DNA from: Kordia zhangzhouensis
GTDB taxonomy: Bacteria; Bacteroidota; Bacteroidia; Flavobacteriales; Flavobacteriaceae
Direction of reading: 5' to 3'
Assembly (NCBI RefSeq): GCF_001005305.1
Contig: NZ_LBMH01000018.1
Coordinates: 1-54,239 of the forward strand
DNA: 54,239 bases
The translations under genes and the position numbers were made by a program. The number at the start of each line of letters is the position of its first letter. Position 1 is the first letter of the stretch. This document shows positions 1-9,136 of this stretch, one piece after another. The notes under the pieces are model-generated. The model did no database searches, was not told the DNA's origin, and saw only the letters and a list, made by a program, of their open reading frames with translations.

Positions 1-121
1 TCCTTCTCTTGATGGTATTAGTTGTATATTATAACAAGACATATATATTATAACTATTAATGCTTATTAAGCATGATGTCATTAATTCATTATAAGAAGC
101 TACATTTAATCTCCCTCTTTT

Positions 122-2092
122 TTAAGAGAAGAAGTTCCATACAAGTCCAAAGCGAACTATAAAGTCACGATATGGATAATTAGGCGCAGAGAAAAAATCA
201 TATCCTGTGAAAGAAGAATTAAGATGTTCTAATTTAAAATAGATTCGTGTTCGACGTACTTTTGCATTAATAAATACATCAAAACGTGGAAAGTTCCCAA
301 TTTTTTGTTGATTTTGACTGTAAAACTCCCCTAATAATGGACTATATCCGTTTGCAAAATATTCAGTAAAGTAGTTAAATGTGATTCCTGTTTGAATGAA
401 TAACGCTTTTTTAAACCATTTATCTGTATAATATAGTGTATTTCTGGTTACCAATTCAGGCACATTAAATATATCTCCAGATTGCCCCACTTTTTGATAC
501 ATGATGGTATTATTAAGCGCAAACTTCCCATAGCGAAATTCTTTTCCAACTTTCACTTTTAAGTAAGTAATTGCATCTTCTGTTTGTTGTGGACGTATTT
601 GCGAGTCAACATCCAATCCAGAAAAATAGGTATAATTGTCTAATGACGTAAAGCTTACTTCCGCATTTCCCCATTTTTTTGAGCTTAGTTGAAAGTTTAG
701 ACTTTGTGAACGTTCATTTTTAAAGTTATTTCGCCAATTGTAATCTATATAGTCACTTTGATTTACCAAGAAATTAAAGTTAGGTGCTTTTGAATTGATT
801 ACAATTGAAGCTTCTGCTTTCATATCGTCATTTAATTGATATCGAGCACGACCTTTAAAATAGTTTCCTCCTAATTCGCCTGAAATATTTGCCAACAAAT
901 CAGCTCTAAGTTGTATTCCTGCAATCGTATGTTGCCATTCACCTCCTATAGCAAGCACATCTCCTTCTAGCCTATATGGTATGGCACTTCCATTAGATAA
1001 ATACAATATTTTATCAAAGAAATAATCATATTTGGTATGATTTGCCTTAAATTTTACATCTCCAAAAGTATTAGTCTTATAGCTAAGATTTGCCTCATTA
1101 AAGAACTTTCGTAATTGTGATCGATCTCTTACGTTGGTAGAAACAAAACTTTCTCCAAAAAAATCATTTGCTCTAGTTTGATTGTATATATAGTATTTTG
1201 TTTCATAATTAAAAGTATGTCCTATTCGTAAGTTATTATCTCTGATAGAATCTTTCTTTCTTACAATTTTATAGTCATGCTCCAAATAATAGCGTTTTCC
1301 AACCAAGATATTTTCTGCATCTTGAAACTGAACTGGCAATCTAGACCGATCTGTAAATTCTTCTACTCCATTTTGAAAATCTTCAACGCCTTCAGTAGTA
1401 ATTCCTCCATTTTCATTATTTAACACATCTTGAGAGTAAAAGTGCGCACGAAGTGCATATCGATCATTTTTTGTTCGGTAATTAGCTGTTAATCTAAAAT
1501 TTCCCGTACTACTTAAAATGTTTTGATATTTCCCTAGCGAGCGCATCCCTTTGTAAGCAATTGAAAAGTTCATTCGTTTGGAAGTATTCATTGTAATAAA
1601 TGCATCAAGAAGCTGCCCTTGTTCCATAGCTGTTTTAAAAAACAGTTCAGTTGTTGGTGTTGGCACATTGAAATACTTTACATCTTCAACTTCATCATAG
1701 TTAAAATGTTTAGCTCGCATACCTATGCTTGGAAATGCCGTAGGTATGTTAAAAGAATATGCCAAACTATTATAAGTTTGTCCTAAATTAGAGAAAGGTA
1801 ACAGTTCAAAATCGTCTTTGCGCAAATAATTATACTTATAATCTTTTTGGATTGTTAACGTGGTATCAAACACCATCGTATCGCGCTCATGCGTAATGAT
1901 TTTGTACAAATTGATATCGTATTCTTTTCGTTTTCCCGTTCGGTCTTTTTCAGAAGAATTGTTTGCATTCAAAGGTTGCTCCCCTTGCTGGTTGATTCTT
2001 GATTTTTTTTCTCCGATAGATTTAAATTTTTCCTGTGCATGTAGCGCAGGAATCATCATACAGGAACATATAAGGAAAAAGATGTACTTCAC
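122..2092 (-). CDS. Putative porin (Porin_10-type outer-membrane beta-barrel)
   Basis: 656 residues with a Sec signal peptide ending near ALHAQ (about residue 19). After a short polar region (20-60), the rest is alternating aromatic and polar strands (repeated GNFRLTANYRTK- and FTLFNYFTEYF-like segments). The protein ends in a terminal Phe after a strand (VRFGLVWNFFS), typical of a barrel inserted by BamA. Flavobacterial proteins of this size and pattern are annotated as putative porins; the substrate is unknown. It is transcribed divergently from rnhB, and the 204-base gap holds both promoters. On the minus strand TACTTTTG (plus 2155-2162) matches the TAnnTTTG -7 element. Family call fairly sure, transport role inferred. 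Confidence 0.8.
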   Translation of the reverse strand: MKYIFFLICSCMMIPALHAQEKFKSIGEKKSRINQQGEQPLNANNSSEKDRTGKRKEYDINLYKIITHERDTMVFDTTLTIQKDYKYNYLRKDDFELLPFSNLGQTYNSLAYSFNIPTAFPSIGMRAKHFNYDEVEDVKYFNVPTPTTELFFKTAMEQGQLLDAFITMNTSKRMNFSIAYKGMRSLGKYQNILSSTGNFRLTANYRTKNDRYALRAHFYSQDVLNNENGGITTEGVEDFQNGVEEFTDRSRLPVQFQDAENILVGKRYYLEHDYKIVRKKDSIRDNNLRIGHTFNYETKYYIYNQTRANDFFGESFVSTNVRDRSQLRKFFNEANLSYKTNTFGDVKFKANHTKYDYFFDKILYLSNGSAIPYRLEGDVLAIGGEWQHTIAGIQLRADLLANISGELGGNYFKGRARYQLNDDMKAEASIVINSKAPNFNFLVNQSDYIDYNWRNNFKNERSQSLNFQLSSKKWGNAEVSFTSLDNYTYFSGLDVDSQIRPQQTEDAITYLKVKVGKEFRYGKFALNNTIMYQKVGQSGDIFNVPELVTRNTLYYTDKWFKKALFIQTGITFNYFTEYFANGYSPLLGEFYSQNQQKIGNFPRFDVFINAKVRRTRIYFKLEHLNSSFTGYDFFSAPNYPYRDFIVRFGLVWNFFS

Positions 2093-2295
2093 TTTTTTAT
2101 TTTTTGGAGCGTATTCTTTCGCATTTACTTAAGCATTTTACGCATATATCGCAACAAAAGTATGCTTTTTGAACGAAATAAAAAGCTAAGAATTGTTATT
2201 GAAATCATAAATTGCCAGTTTTACGCCTAAGTGTTTTTTATTTTGAGTTTTGATTTCAGCATCATAACAAATAGATTTGTTACTTTATACCTTAT

Positions 2296-2892
2296 ATGTT
2301 AGCACTACAATTATTAGATGTATTAGAAGCAGGAACTGATGAAGCTGGGCGCGGATGCTTGGCGGGCCCTGTTACAGCTGCGGCTGTTATTTTACCTAAA
2401 GACTTTTCAAATTCACTTCTTAACGATTCGAAACAATTAAGCGAAAGAAAACGTGAAATCTTACGCCCAATAATTGAATTAGAAGCTACAACTTTTGGTG
2501 TGGCACATATTTTTCCGAAAGAAATTGATTCCATTAATATATTGAATGCCTCCATTTTAGGTATGCACAAAGCAATCGAGCAATTATCTATTACGCCTGA
2601 ACATATTATTGTTGACGGCAATAAATTTAAACCGTTTCGCAGCATTCCACACCAAACAATAATCAAAGGTGATGGAAAGTTTCTCAATATTGCAGCTGCT
2701 TCAGTATTGGCAAAAACATATCGAGATGCCTACATGGAAAAGATTCACGAAGAATTCCCTATGTATAATTGGAAGAAAAATAAAGGTTATCCAACCGTAG
2801 AACATAGAGAAGCAATCAAAAAATATGGAACGACTAAGTACCACCGTATGTCATTTCGACTATTGCCAGAGCAATATACGTTGGATTTTTAA
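2296..2892 (+). CDS. rnhB: Ribonuclease HII
   Basis: Endonuclease that nicks RNA in RNA-DNA hybrids and removes misincorporated ribonucleotides; cytoplasmic. 198 residues, usual length for RNase HII. The DEAGRG motif lies at 15-20 (Asp15, Glu16), the third carboxylate is in IIVDGN (Asp108) and the fourth in the [15 protein letters not shown] block (Asp144), so all metal-binding acids are present. The start follows a 200-base non-coding gap and puts the first motif at the normal distance from the N terminus. The TfoX-like gene follows 22 bases later on the same strand, so the two may be cotranscribed. Confidence 0.96.
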   Translation: MLALQLLDVLEAGTDEAGRGCLAGPVTAAAVILPKDFSNSLLNDSKQLSERKREILRPIIELEATTFGVAHIFPKEIDSINILNASILGMHKAIEQLSITPEHIIVDGNKFKPFRSIPHQTIIKGDGKFLNIAAASVLAKTYRDAYMEKIHEEFPMYNWKKNKGYPTVEHREAIKKYGTTKYHRMSFRLLPEQYTLDF

Positions 2893-2914
2893 TATTAATC
2901 ATTGAAAAAATATT

Positions 2915-3238
2915 ATGTGGGAAGAACGACTTCAACTTTTTGATGCGATTGTAGAAAAATGTCCGCAGTTTGAACGCCAAGGCAAAAGCATGATTTATGT
3001 TTCAGCCAACGGACACATGTTTGGTTTGCTAAACAAAGCTGGCGAAATTGGTTTTCGCTATTCAAAAGACATACAAGAAAAATACATCAAAGAGTTTACT
3101 ACTGATTATTATAAATCGTACGGAGCTATTATGAAAGGCTATGTGTTAATTCCTGAAAATATGTTGGATGATTTGGACCGATTGGCAGAATTGCTCAACG
3201 AAAGTTATGACTATGTGATGTCGCTTCCGCCAAAATAA
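2915..3238 (+). CDS. TfoX N-terminal domain-like small protein
   Basis: 107 residues, soluble, no signal peptide. The core (about 5-85) resembles the TfoX/Sxy N-terminal domain: a helix (LQLFDAIVEKCP), then hairpin strands around the SANGHMFGLLNKAGEIGFRYS segment, a lysine-containing stretch (AIMKGYVLIPENML), and a closing helix. Proteins with only this domain are common in Bacteroidota and have no proven role; competence regulation is known only for the gammaproteobacterial two-domain relatives. It follows rnhB by 22 bases. The fold assignment is by eye. Confidence 0.6.
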   Translation: MWEERLQLFDAIVEKCPQFERQGKSMIYVSANGHMFGLLNKAGEIGFRYSKDIQEKYIKEFTTDYYKSYGAIMKGYVLIPENMLDDLDRLAELLNESYDYVMSLPPK

Positions 3239-3367
3239 TGCTTCGTTGTTAATAACAACTGGAATTCTATTCCCTGTATACTAATTTCTCTTTTACTAAG
3301 TTTTATATTTTTGTAGTCAGATTACTAAAGGGCAACAACATCGAGCGATGTTATAAATAGATTTTAC

Positions 3368-5812
3368 ATGAAAAGAATCTTAATTCTTCTTTTTATTTCA
3401 CTTATAATCGGTTGTACAACCGAAACTCCAAAAGAATATTCTTTACTTAAATTTGCACCTCAAAATGCAGCTATTGTATTACAAATTAACGATTTAGAAA
3501 GCTTTCGAAGTGAATTAAAAAACAACCAACTTTTACAGTCATTTAAACAGCCACAGTTTAAGCAAGATTTTAATGGATTTGTTTCCTATTTGCAATACTT
3601 GCAACCAAAATCCAAATCGCTATTAACATTTAGCGAGGTAGGAAAAGATAAATTTGAATATACTTTTGTCACAAAAAATCACGAATCGCTTGTTACTTTA
3701 GATTCTCTCAAAGCCACTTCAAATCATATCTCATACGAAGGAACATCCATTCTACATACTACAATCAATAATCGTTCAAGTTATACATTTATTGCCGACA
3801 GTATTTTTGTAAACTCTTCATCTCAGTTATTGATTGAAAATTGTATTCGCTCGTACCAAAAAGTAACCATTCCTCAATCACTCAAAAAAATTTACGCGAG
3901 TTTAGACGAAAATAAATCTGCTAATTTGCTTACTTCCCCAAAAGAATTAGCCCCATTTTTTAAACACCTTTTTCCCAATACTACAAGCAATCTGATTGCA
4001 CCATTTGGCGAACACGCCGCTTTGGATATCTCAATACTTCCTGATGAAATTTCATTTACAGGAATTATTACCGCCAATGATTCGCTTTCTCATGTTATAA
4101 GTTCACTGAAAAACACAAGTCCAAGAGAACACAACGTTGCTAAAGTAATTCCTCCTTTATTTGAATCTTTTTCTACAATCACTTTTGATTCTTATCAAAG
4201 TTTTCAACCTAGAAAATCAAATTCTTTGCTAGATGCTTTAGAAGAAGTTAGCTCATTTTCCTTTAATGGAAATAATTTTACAGCTTTACGATTTATTTCG
4301 CCTAGCAACGAAGCTATTACACAATTACAAAGCAATAATGTTCATAGTGAGACTAGGTACTTTCCTATTTTTGAAAACACAGACACCCCTCTTTTTATAG
4401 ATGCTTTTACACCTTTCATCAAAGAGTTTCACAATCAGTTTTTTATGATTATGGATGAGTTTATCATTTTTACAAATGCTGAAGGCATAAAAGACCTTTC
4501 TACACTAGCCATTCTCTATAAAAATGAACAAACATTAGCTTTTCAAGAAAATTACCAAGCAACCATTGCAAATTTAAGCGACGAGTCTTCCTATTTAGTT
4601 TTCACAAATACACAGACGTTCAAAAAAACATTCGCAGAAAGTGCTCAAAAAGCCTATCAGAAAGAAATACTTAGCATTAACCTTGATGATTATCCGTTTG
4701 CAGCACTTCAATTTATTAATGAGCGAGGAAGCAACTATGCACATATACATGGTTTATTGAAACGAAATACGGTAAAGCCTACTGAAAATTCTGCTGCCCA
4801 ATTTTTAAACATTGTATTGGATGCACCCGTAGCTTCAAATCCGCAATTTGTGAAAAATCATATTACCAAACACAGAGAAATTGTTGTGCAAGATGAAGCA
4901 AACATTTTGTATTTGATATCTACGAAAGGAAAAGTATTATGGAAAAAGCAATTGGACGGGCGAATTTTAGGAGAAATTACTCAAGTAGATTTGTATAGAA
5001 ATGGCAGATTACAACTCGCTTTTACCACACCTCAATCTTTTTATATTTTAGATAGAAATGGAAACGAAGTTAAACCGTATCCTACAAAAGCTGATGTTGC
5101 TTATACACAACCTGTATCTATTTTTGATTATGACTCTTCCAAAAATTACCGTTTTGTTTTTACAGAAGGCAACAAAGTTATTATGCGTGATAAAGCTGGG
5201 AAACAGGTAACAGGTTTCAAATTTGCAGGTGCAAACACAAATTTTATCAATCCGCCACAACATTTTAGAGTACAAACTAAAGATTATATTGTTTTACAAG
5301 AAAGCAACGGGACATTACACATCTTGTCACGTACCGGAAAGCCAAGAATTACTCCTAAAGAAAATATTCAGTTTTCTAACAATACAGTATATATTCACAA
5401 CAATTTATTTACCACTTCTAATAAAGATGGACATTTAATCCAAATAGATAGTAAAGGGCAAATTGAAAAGACCAAACTACCTGTTCAGACCAATCATGAT
5501 ATAACTATGACTGCCAAGACATTGGTAAGCTTTTCTGAAAACAAATTGCGTATCAAAGATAAAACTGTCGAATTAGACTACGGCTTATACAGCAAACCAC
5601 AAATTTTCTTAATCCGAAATAAAATATACGTAACAATTACCGATAAAGATGCCCAAAAAGTATATTTGTTTGATAGTAACGCTGAGTTGCTTCCTGGATT
5701 TCCTGTATATGGCAGTAGTGTAATTGATCTTGAAAATTTTGACAAGGATAGCAATTTAGAACTCGTTACTCAAGGAGAAAAAAACACAGTTTTAGTGTAT
5801 AAATTGAATTAG
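3368..5812 (+). CDS. Large lipoprotein, C-terminal propeller-like repeats
   Basis: 814 residues. The N terminus (MKRILILLFISLIIGC) is a lipoprotein signal with Cys16 as the acylated residue, so the protein is membrane-anchored. Residues 25-470 form a mixed alpha/beta region that opens with FAPQNAAIVLQINDLESF, reminiscent of DUF3352-type periplasmic proteins. From about 490 to the end, short beta repeats (ILYLISTKGKVLWKKQLDG, FYILDRNGNEV, LHILSRTGKPR, LIQIDSKGQIEK, VYLFDSNAELLPGFPVYG) look like blades of a PQQ/WD40-type propeller. TATTTTTG at 3306-3313 fits the -7 promoter element. I do not recognise a function; an envelope binding or scaffold role is a guess. Confidence 0.7.
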   Translation: MKRILILLFISLIIGCTTETPKEYSLLKFAPQNAAIVLQINDLESFRSELKNNQLLQSFKQPQFKQDFNGFVSYLQYLQPKSKSLLTFSEVGKDKFEYTFVTKNHESLVTLDSLKATSNHISYEGTSILHTTINNRSSYTFIADSIFVNSSSQLLIENCIRSYQKVTIPQSLKKIYASLDENKSANLLTSPKELAPFFKHLFPNTTSNLIAPFGEHAALDISILPDEISFTGIITANDSLSHVISSLKNTSPREHNVAKVIPPLFESFSTITFDSYQSFQPRKSNSLLDALEEVSSFSFNGNNFTALRFISPSNEAITQLQSNNVHSETRYFPIFENTDTPLFIDAFTPFIKEFHNQFFMIMDEFIIFTNAEGIKDLSTLAILYKNEQTLAFQENYQATIANLSDESSYLVFTNTQTFKKTFAESAQKAYQKEILSINLDDYPFAALQFINERGSNYAHIHGLLKRNTVKPTENSAAQFLNIVLDAPVASNPQFVKNHITKHREIVVQDEANILYLISTKGKVLWKKQLDGRILGEITQVDLYRNGRLQLAFTTPQSFYILDRNGNEVKPYPTKADVAYTQPVSIFDYDSSKNYRFVFTEGNKVIMRDKAGKQVTGFKFAGANTNFINPPQHFRVQTKDYIVLQESNGTLHILSRTGKPRITPKENIQFSNNTVYIHNNLFTTSNKDGHLIQIDSKGQIEKTKLPVQTNHDITMTAKTLVSFSENKLRIKDKTVELDYGLYSKPQIFLIRNKIYVTITDKDAQKVYLFDSNAELLPGFPVYGSSVIDLENFDKDSNLELVTQGEKNTVLVYKLN

Positions 5813-5827
5813 TTTTAGAAACAAACC

Positions 5828-6325
5828 TTATGACAATTCTTCATTTCCGATTGAACTAATATCGTTTTTCAGTTCACGTTCTTTTCGCAACCTACGTATT
5901 CGTTTAATTAGTACAGAAACTTCTATAAAACCTAATATCCCAGGCACTAAAAATATCAAGATAGATACAAAATCTTTGAATGAAAACCCATAGTCCAATT
6001 CTAAAAGACGAATCATTGTAAAAAGTAATGATCCTGCAGCAAACAACAAAAACGCATAAAAACTATATGCTCCTACAAAATAGAATTTCGGAAGTTTTTT
6101 ATCAAGATTCCAACGAGATTCTCCTCTGTAGTATCGAAAACTTTTTATATGATATAGCACACTACATACCGAAGACAAAATCCCTATTCCTAAGTAAATA
6201 AAAGCCTCATAATATATCTGTAACTGAAAATCATTTCGTCTGCTCAATTCAAACCAAAACAAATAGCAAGCCAACCCAAAAACAACCACGGAAAACAAAA
6301 TAAGAAGAATTTTGAGAATACGCAT
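5828..6325 (-). CDS. Small membrane protein (multi-pass), unknown function
   Basis: The open frame runs upstream to 6436, but that would overlap the preceding gene, and the added residues are hydrophilic and read through its 3' end. The Met at 6325 starts a hydrophobic segment (MRILKILLILFSVVVFGLACYLFWFEL), so that start is used (165 residues). Four hydrophobic helices are visible, around 3-25, 35-55, 75-97 and 108-130, followed by a charged Arg/Lys/Glu tail. It lies 34 bases after the next membrane protein in the same direction, downstream of lipB, and resembles that neighbour in helix spacing. It converges on the lipoprotein gene with only 15 bases between. Confidence 0.65.
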   Translation of the reverse strand: MRILKILLILFSVVVFGLACYLFWFELSRRNDFQLQIYYEAFIYLGIGILSSVCSVLYHIKSFRYYRGESRWNLDKKLPKFYFVGAYSFYAFLLFAAGSLLFTMIRLLELDYGFSFKDFVSILIFLVPGILGFIEVSVLIKRIRRLRKERELKNDISSIGNEELS

Positions 6326-6359
6326 AAAGATTGGTTTTAGATGGTTAATATCGGTAAAA

Positions 6360-6839
6360 TTATTTAGAATGCGGAGTTCCTTGTATTTCTTCAATACTTT
6401 TTTGTTGGGCTTTTCTACGTTTATAAATGGACACAAACTGGTTCAATTGGTAAACTTCCCATAAGGTTGTAAGTCCAAAAACACATAGTGATATTGACAA
6501 CAATTTAAGAATCGTCCCAATCATTATTGTATTTGAAAGAGGTATTAAAAACAGTAATCCTATTCCTAACAATAAGTTGATTAAACCAAAAGCGATATGC
6601 AATGCCCAATATTTTTTTGAAATTTCTTCGATTGTCTTACCAAAAATAAATAATGGATAATAGGAAAGAGTTTTGAGATGAAAATATATACTAAAAGCAC
6701 TTGCACAACCTAAAAAAAAGAATGTCGATACAGACTTCCCAAAATTCTTTTCCTCCAAGAAAATAATCAAACTCATTAAGAATAGTAAAATAGTAATTAG
6801 AATCGTAAAGATCAACAACCCTATTTTTACAGCTCTCAT
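6360..6839 (-). CDS. Small membrane protein (multi-pass), unknown function
   Basis: 159 residues with four predicted transmembrane helices (about 5-27, 38-56, 80-103, 107-128) and a basic, Gln/Lys-rich cytoplasmic tail. It directly abuts lipB: its ATG starts at 6839 and the lipB stop ends at 6840, so the two are almost certainly one transcript. It shares layout with the downstream membrane gene (helix, helix, a segment with FHLKTLSYY versus YHIKSFRYY, helix, helix, charged tail), which suggests an old tandem duplication. No known family recognised. Confidence 0.7.
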   Translation of the reverse strand: MRAVKIGLLIFTILITILLFLMSLIIFLEEKNFGKSVSTFFFLGCASAFSIYFHLKTLSYYPLFIFGKTIEEISKKYWALHIAFGLINLLLGIGLLFLIPLSNTIMIGTILKLLSISLCVFGLTTLWEVYQLNQFVSIYKRRKAQQKSIEEIQGTPHSK

Positions 6840-7547
6840 TTAGAAAATTTGTTTTAATTCTGCTTCAAATAATTCTTGAAAATGACGCAATAGTTTTTCT
6901 TTAACTTCCTCTTCATTCACTTGTGCTTTTCCTAACTCAACATGTAAAGAAGTGACAGCTTTTCCTCGAATTCCACAAGGAATAATATTGTCAAAATACC
7001 CTAAATCAGCATTCACGTTCAACGCAAATCCATGCATGGTTACCCATCTACTTGCCCGCACTCCCATAGCACAAATTTTACGAGCAAATGGTGTTCCTAC
7101 ATCTAGCCAAACTCCTGTTTCTCCTTCACTTCGCTCTGCTTTCAAACCATATTCTGCCAAAGTCAGGATAATCATTTCTTCTAAGAGTCGTAAATATTTA
7201 TGAATATCTGTAAAAAAATTTTCAAGATCCAAAATAGGATACCCTACAATTTGTCCAGGTCCGTGATATGTAATATCTCCTCCGCGGTTTATTTTGTAAA
7301 AAGTAGCTTCTTTAGCCGCAAGCTGCGTTTCATCTAATAACAAGTTAGAGATATCACCACTTTTCCCTAATGTATATACATGTGGATGTTCCACAAAAAG
7401 AAAATGGTTTTGCGTTATCAAACCTGCATTTTCACGTCGGTTTTTAATCTTTGTATCTAAAATTTCCTTAAAAAGTTCTTCTTGAAAGTCCCAAGTTTCT
7501 TTATAATCTTTAAGTCCTAAATCTCGTACTTGTATTGTTTTGTTCAA
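6840..7547 (-). CDS. lipB: Octanoyltransferase (lipoate-protein ligase B)
   Basis: Transfers octanoyl from octanoyl-ACP to lipoyl domains, the first step of lipoate synthesis; cytoplasmic. 235 residues. Family motifs are clear: HPHVYTLGKSG (54-64), RGGDITYHGPGQ (88-99), the catalytic Lys157 in FARKICAMG, and the catalytic Cys191 in IIPCGIRGKAVTSLH. Likely acceptors include the branched-chain dehydrogenase E2 encoded at 32862-34169 in this window. It heads a probable operon with two membrane proteins and is divergent from the precursor-peptide gene at 7728. Confidence 0.96.
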   Translation of the reverse strand: MNKTIQVRDLGLKDYKETWDFQEELFKEILDTKIKNRRENAGLITQNHFLFVEHPHVYTLGKSGDISNLLLDETQLAAKEATFYKINRGGDITYHGPGQIVGYPILDLENFFTDIHKYLRLLEEMIILTLAEYGLKAERSEGETGVWLDVGTPFARKICAMGVRASRWVTMHGFALNVNADLGYFDNIIPCGIRGKAVTSLHVELGKAQVNEEEVKEKLLRHFQELFEAELKQIF

Positions 7548-7727
7548 AGCCTATCAATTTACAAATACAAAAGTACGACATTATCAAAAAAAGCCTTCTG
7601 TTTTTGGCGAAAGTATTTCCTTCTGACAATAAACCCCGTGTTTTTCCTCAATCATTTTTAGGGAAATCGCTGTTTTGTAAAAACGGCACTTTAGAGTTCT
7701 TTGCCATGAAACAAAAAATAATATATC

Positions 7728-7946
7728 ATGAAGAAAAAAAATTTAAAATCATTGTCGCTTAAAAAAAGTAATGTTGCCAACATTACAGGCGGTTTACAAG
7801 ACGGCGAAGCAAATCAGGCTCAAAACGCAGTAACACTTGGATGTCCTTTAACCACAATTACATTGACAATTCACTCAATTAGTCCTTTAGTTTGTGAAAC
7901 ACAATGTTGTAGATCAAAATGCGAATCTTGGTGTATTTCATGCTAA
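7728..7946 (+). CDS. Orphan Cys-rich precursor peptide with GG leader (RiPP-like)
   Basis: 72 residues. The leader (1-22) has the basic start MKKKNLKSLSLKKSNVANITGG and ends in a double glycine, the pattern of the Bacteroidota natural-product precursor family (TIGR04149-like, class I lanthipeptide-like leaders). The core (23-72) is rich in Thr/Ser and has seven Cys (39, 56, 60, 61, 65, 69, 72), five of them in the last 13 residues. No LanB, LanC, radical-SAM enzyme or peptidase-type ABC exporter lies nearby, so any maturation enzyme would act in trans. A strong terminator follows at once. Precursor call is by leader similarity; product chemistry unknown. Confidence 0.75.
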   Translation: MKKKNLKSLSLKKSNVANITGGLQDGEANQAQNAVTLGCPLTTITLTIHSISPLVCETQCCRSKCESWCISC

Positions 7947-7954
7947 GAAAAATA

Positions 7955-7987
7955 AAAAGCGGCTGTCAATGAACGACAGCCGCTTTT
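7955..7987. terminator. Bidirectional intrinsic terminator
   Basis: AAAAGCGGCTGTC, a 7-base loop, then GACAGCCGCTTTT: a perfect 13-bp stem with A and T tracts at either edge. It sits 9 bases after the precursor-peptide stop and 31 bases from the end of the convergent lipoprotein gene, so it can serve both. Confidence 0.9.
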
Positions 7988-8018
7988 ACTTATAACAATT
8001 TAAAAGTGAGTTGGCATA

Positions 8019-8777
8019 CTATTTTTCCAATTCAACCTCTACATTTAGTATTTCTGGGTTTTTAATATATTCCATAAAATTAATTTCTGCTGTAAAGCTT
8101 TTTCCATCTTCACTAATCACTGCATTTTCCAATGAAACAGATTTGATTTTTTTAGGAAAATGATATTTCAATGTATAATTGGAAGAAGCAAACATCATTT
8201 TTGCTTGTCCTAAATTTTGATACAATGAATCAACTTTTTCTTTATCTAAAACTTTTACTGTACGTGTAAATTTATTCCCCTTATATGAATATTGTGTTTT
8301 TGTAGAACCGTCAGAACCTAAAGATGCAAGGGGATTTCCTGCTCCACCTGCTTGAGAGCGCTGACTTTTATCCATTTTCCCAGCAGTATTCATTGCCTTG
8401 AACATGTCTTGCAATTCGTTTGCATTGTTAAAATCTGCAAACATGTTAAACTTCATCTTTTTATCTTTAGAATTCATCAACATATGCATGTTAAAAGACT
8501 CTAATGCTTTAATTTTATTTTGCTCCTCAGCAGATAGTTTAGAAATACTGTCTCGTTCCGCATCAAATATTTCCTTAAACGAAACAATAGAGTCAATAGC
8601 AACATCTTCTTCATCAGAAGCCATTTCATCACCCATCATACTCATTAATTCAGATCCATCCATATCAAAAGAAACTTTTCCGCTTCCATCTTCATTGATA
8701 TAAATATTTTCTGTAAAATGACAGCTCGTAAGTAGCATAGTACACACAGCTAATAGTCCTAAATAAATTTTTTTCAT
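8019..8777 (-). CDS. Lipoprotein of unknown function
   Basis: 252 residues starting MKKIYLGLLAVCTMLLTSC, a lipoprotein signal with Cys19 as the anchor. The mature part begins with a beta-rich segment (ENIYINEDGSGKVSFDMDGSELMSMM), then a charged Asp/Glu-rich helix region and a Gly/Ser-rich linker near 140-160, and ends in strands (YTLKYHFPKKIKSV, FTAEINFMEYIKNPEILNVEVELEK). This pattern is common in Bacteroidota lipoproteins with no assigned role. The YqaE-like gene lies 28 bases upstream on the same strand, suggesting cotranscription. Confidence 0.7.
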   Translation of the reverse strand: MKKIYLGLLAVCTMLLTSCHFTENIYINEDGSGKVSFDMDGSELMSMMGDEMASDEEDVAIDSIVSFKEIFDAERDSISKLSAEEQNKIKALESFNMHMLMNSKDKKMKFNMFADFNNANELQDMFKAMNTAGKMDKSQRSQAGGAGNPLASLGSDGSTKTQYSYKGNKFTRTVKVLDKEKVDSLYQNLGQAKMMFASSNYTLKYHFPKKIKSVSLENAVISEDGKSFTAEINFMEYIKNPEILNVEVELEK

Positions 8778-8805
8778 TTGTTTTTAATTAAAGTTAAAGT
8801 GTTAT

Positions 8806-8964
8806 TTATCGGTTTGGATTATTTACAATTACCAGCGCAGCAATTGTTCCAGGAACCCAGCCACACAGCCACAAAATAAAGACAATTACTATAGATCCGC
8901 AACCTTTATCCAATACAGATAATGGTGGGAAAATAATTGCCAGTAATACTCTCCATATACTCAT
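8806..8964 (-). CDS. YqaE/Pmp3-family membrane microprotein
   Basis: A 52-residue ORF. It reads MSIWRVLLAIIFPPLSVLDK, then GCGSIVIVFILWLCGWVPGT, then IAALVIVNNPNR, and stops. Two transmembrane helices joined by a short loop, with the FPPL(S/A)V motif in helix 1 and WxPGxIHA-like WVPGTIAALVI in helix 2, are diagnostic of the YqaE/Pmp3 (UPF0057) family; this one has Ala where many have His. Members are stress-linked membrane proteolipids of unclear mechanism. It lies 28 bases upstream of the lipoprotein gene and probably shares its transcript. Confidence 0.88.
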   Translation of the reverse strand: MSIWRVLLAIIFPPLSVLDKGCGSIVIVFILWLCGWVPGTIAALVIVNNPNR

Positions 8965-9077
8965 ACTTTTATTTTTATTGATTGATGATGTATATAGGAC
9001 ACAAAAGTCGTAAAAATGTTACAGATTATTCAGGTTGGCACTGAAATTAACACATCAAATATTTCCAAATCAATACA

Positions 9078-9108
9078 TTGGTATACTAATGAAATGTAAC
9101 TATCTTTG
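9078..9108 (+). promoter_or_regulatory. Predicted lysS promoter (Bacteroidota type)
   Basis: TTG at 9078-9080, 20 bases, then TATCTTTG at 9101-9108, matching the Bacteroidota -33/-7 pattern (TTTG and TAnnTTTG). Transcription would begin near 9115, upstream of the chosen lysS start at 9137 and downstream of the longer frame's Met at 9035, so it also settles the start. Confidence 0.75.
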
Positions 9109-9136
9109 CAAACTTAAATTTACACATCAAAAAATT

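Noticed and set aside
2292-2687. Minus-strand ORF opposite rnhB
   Set aside because: Antisense of conserved RNase HII motifs.
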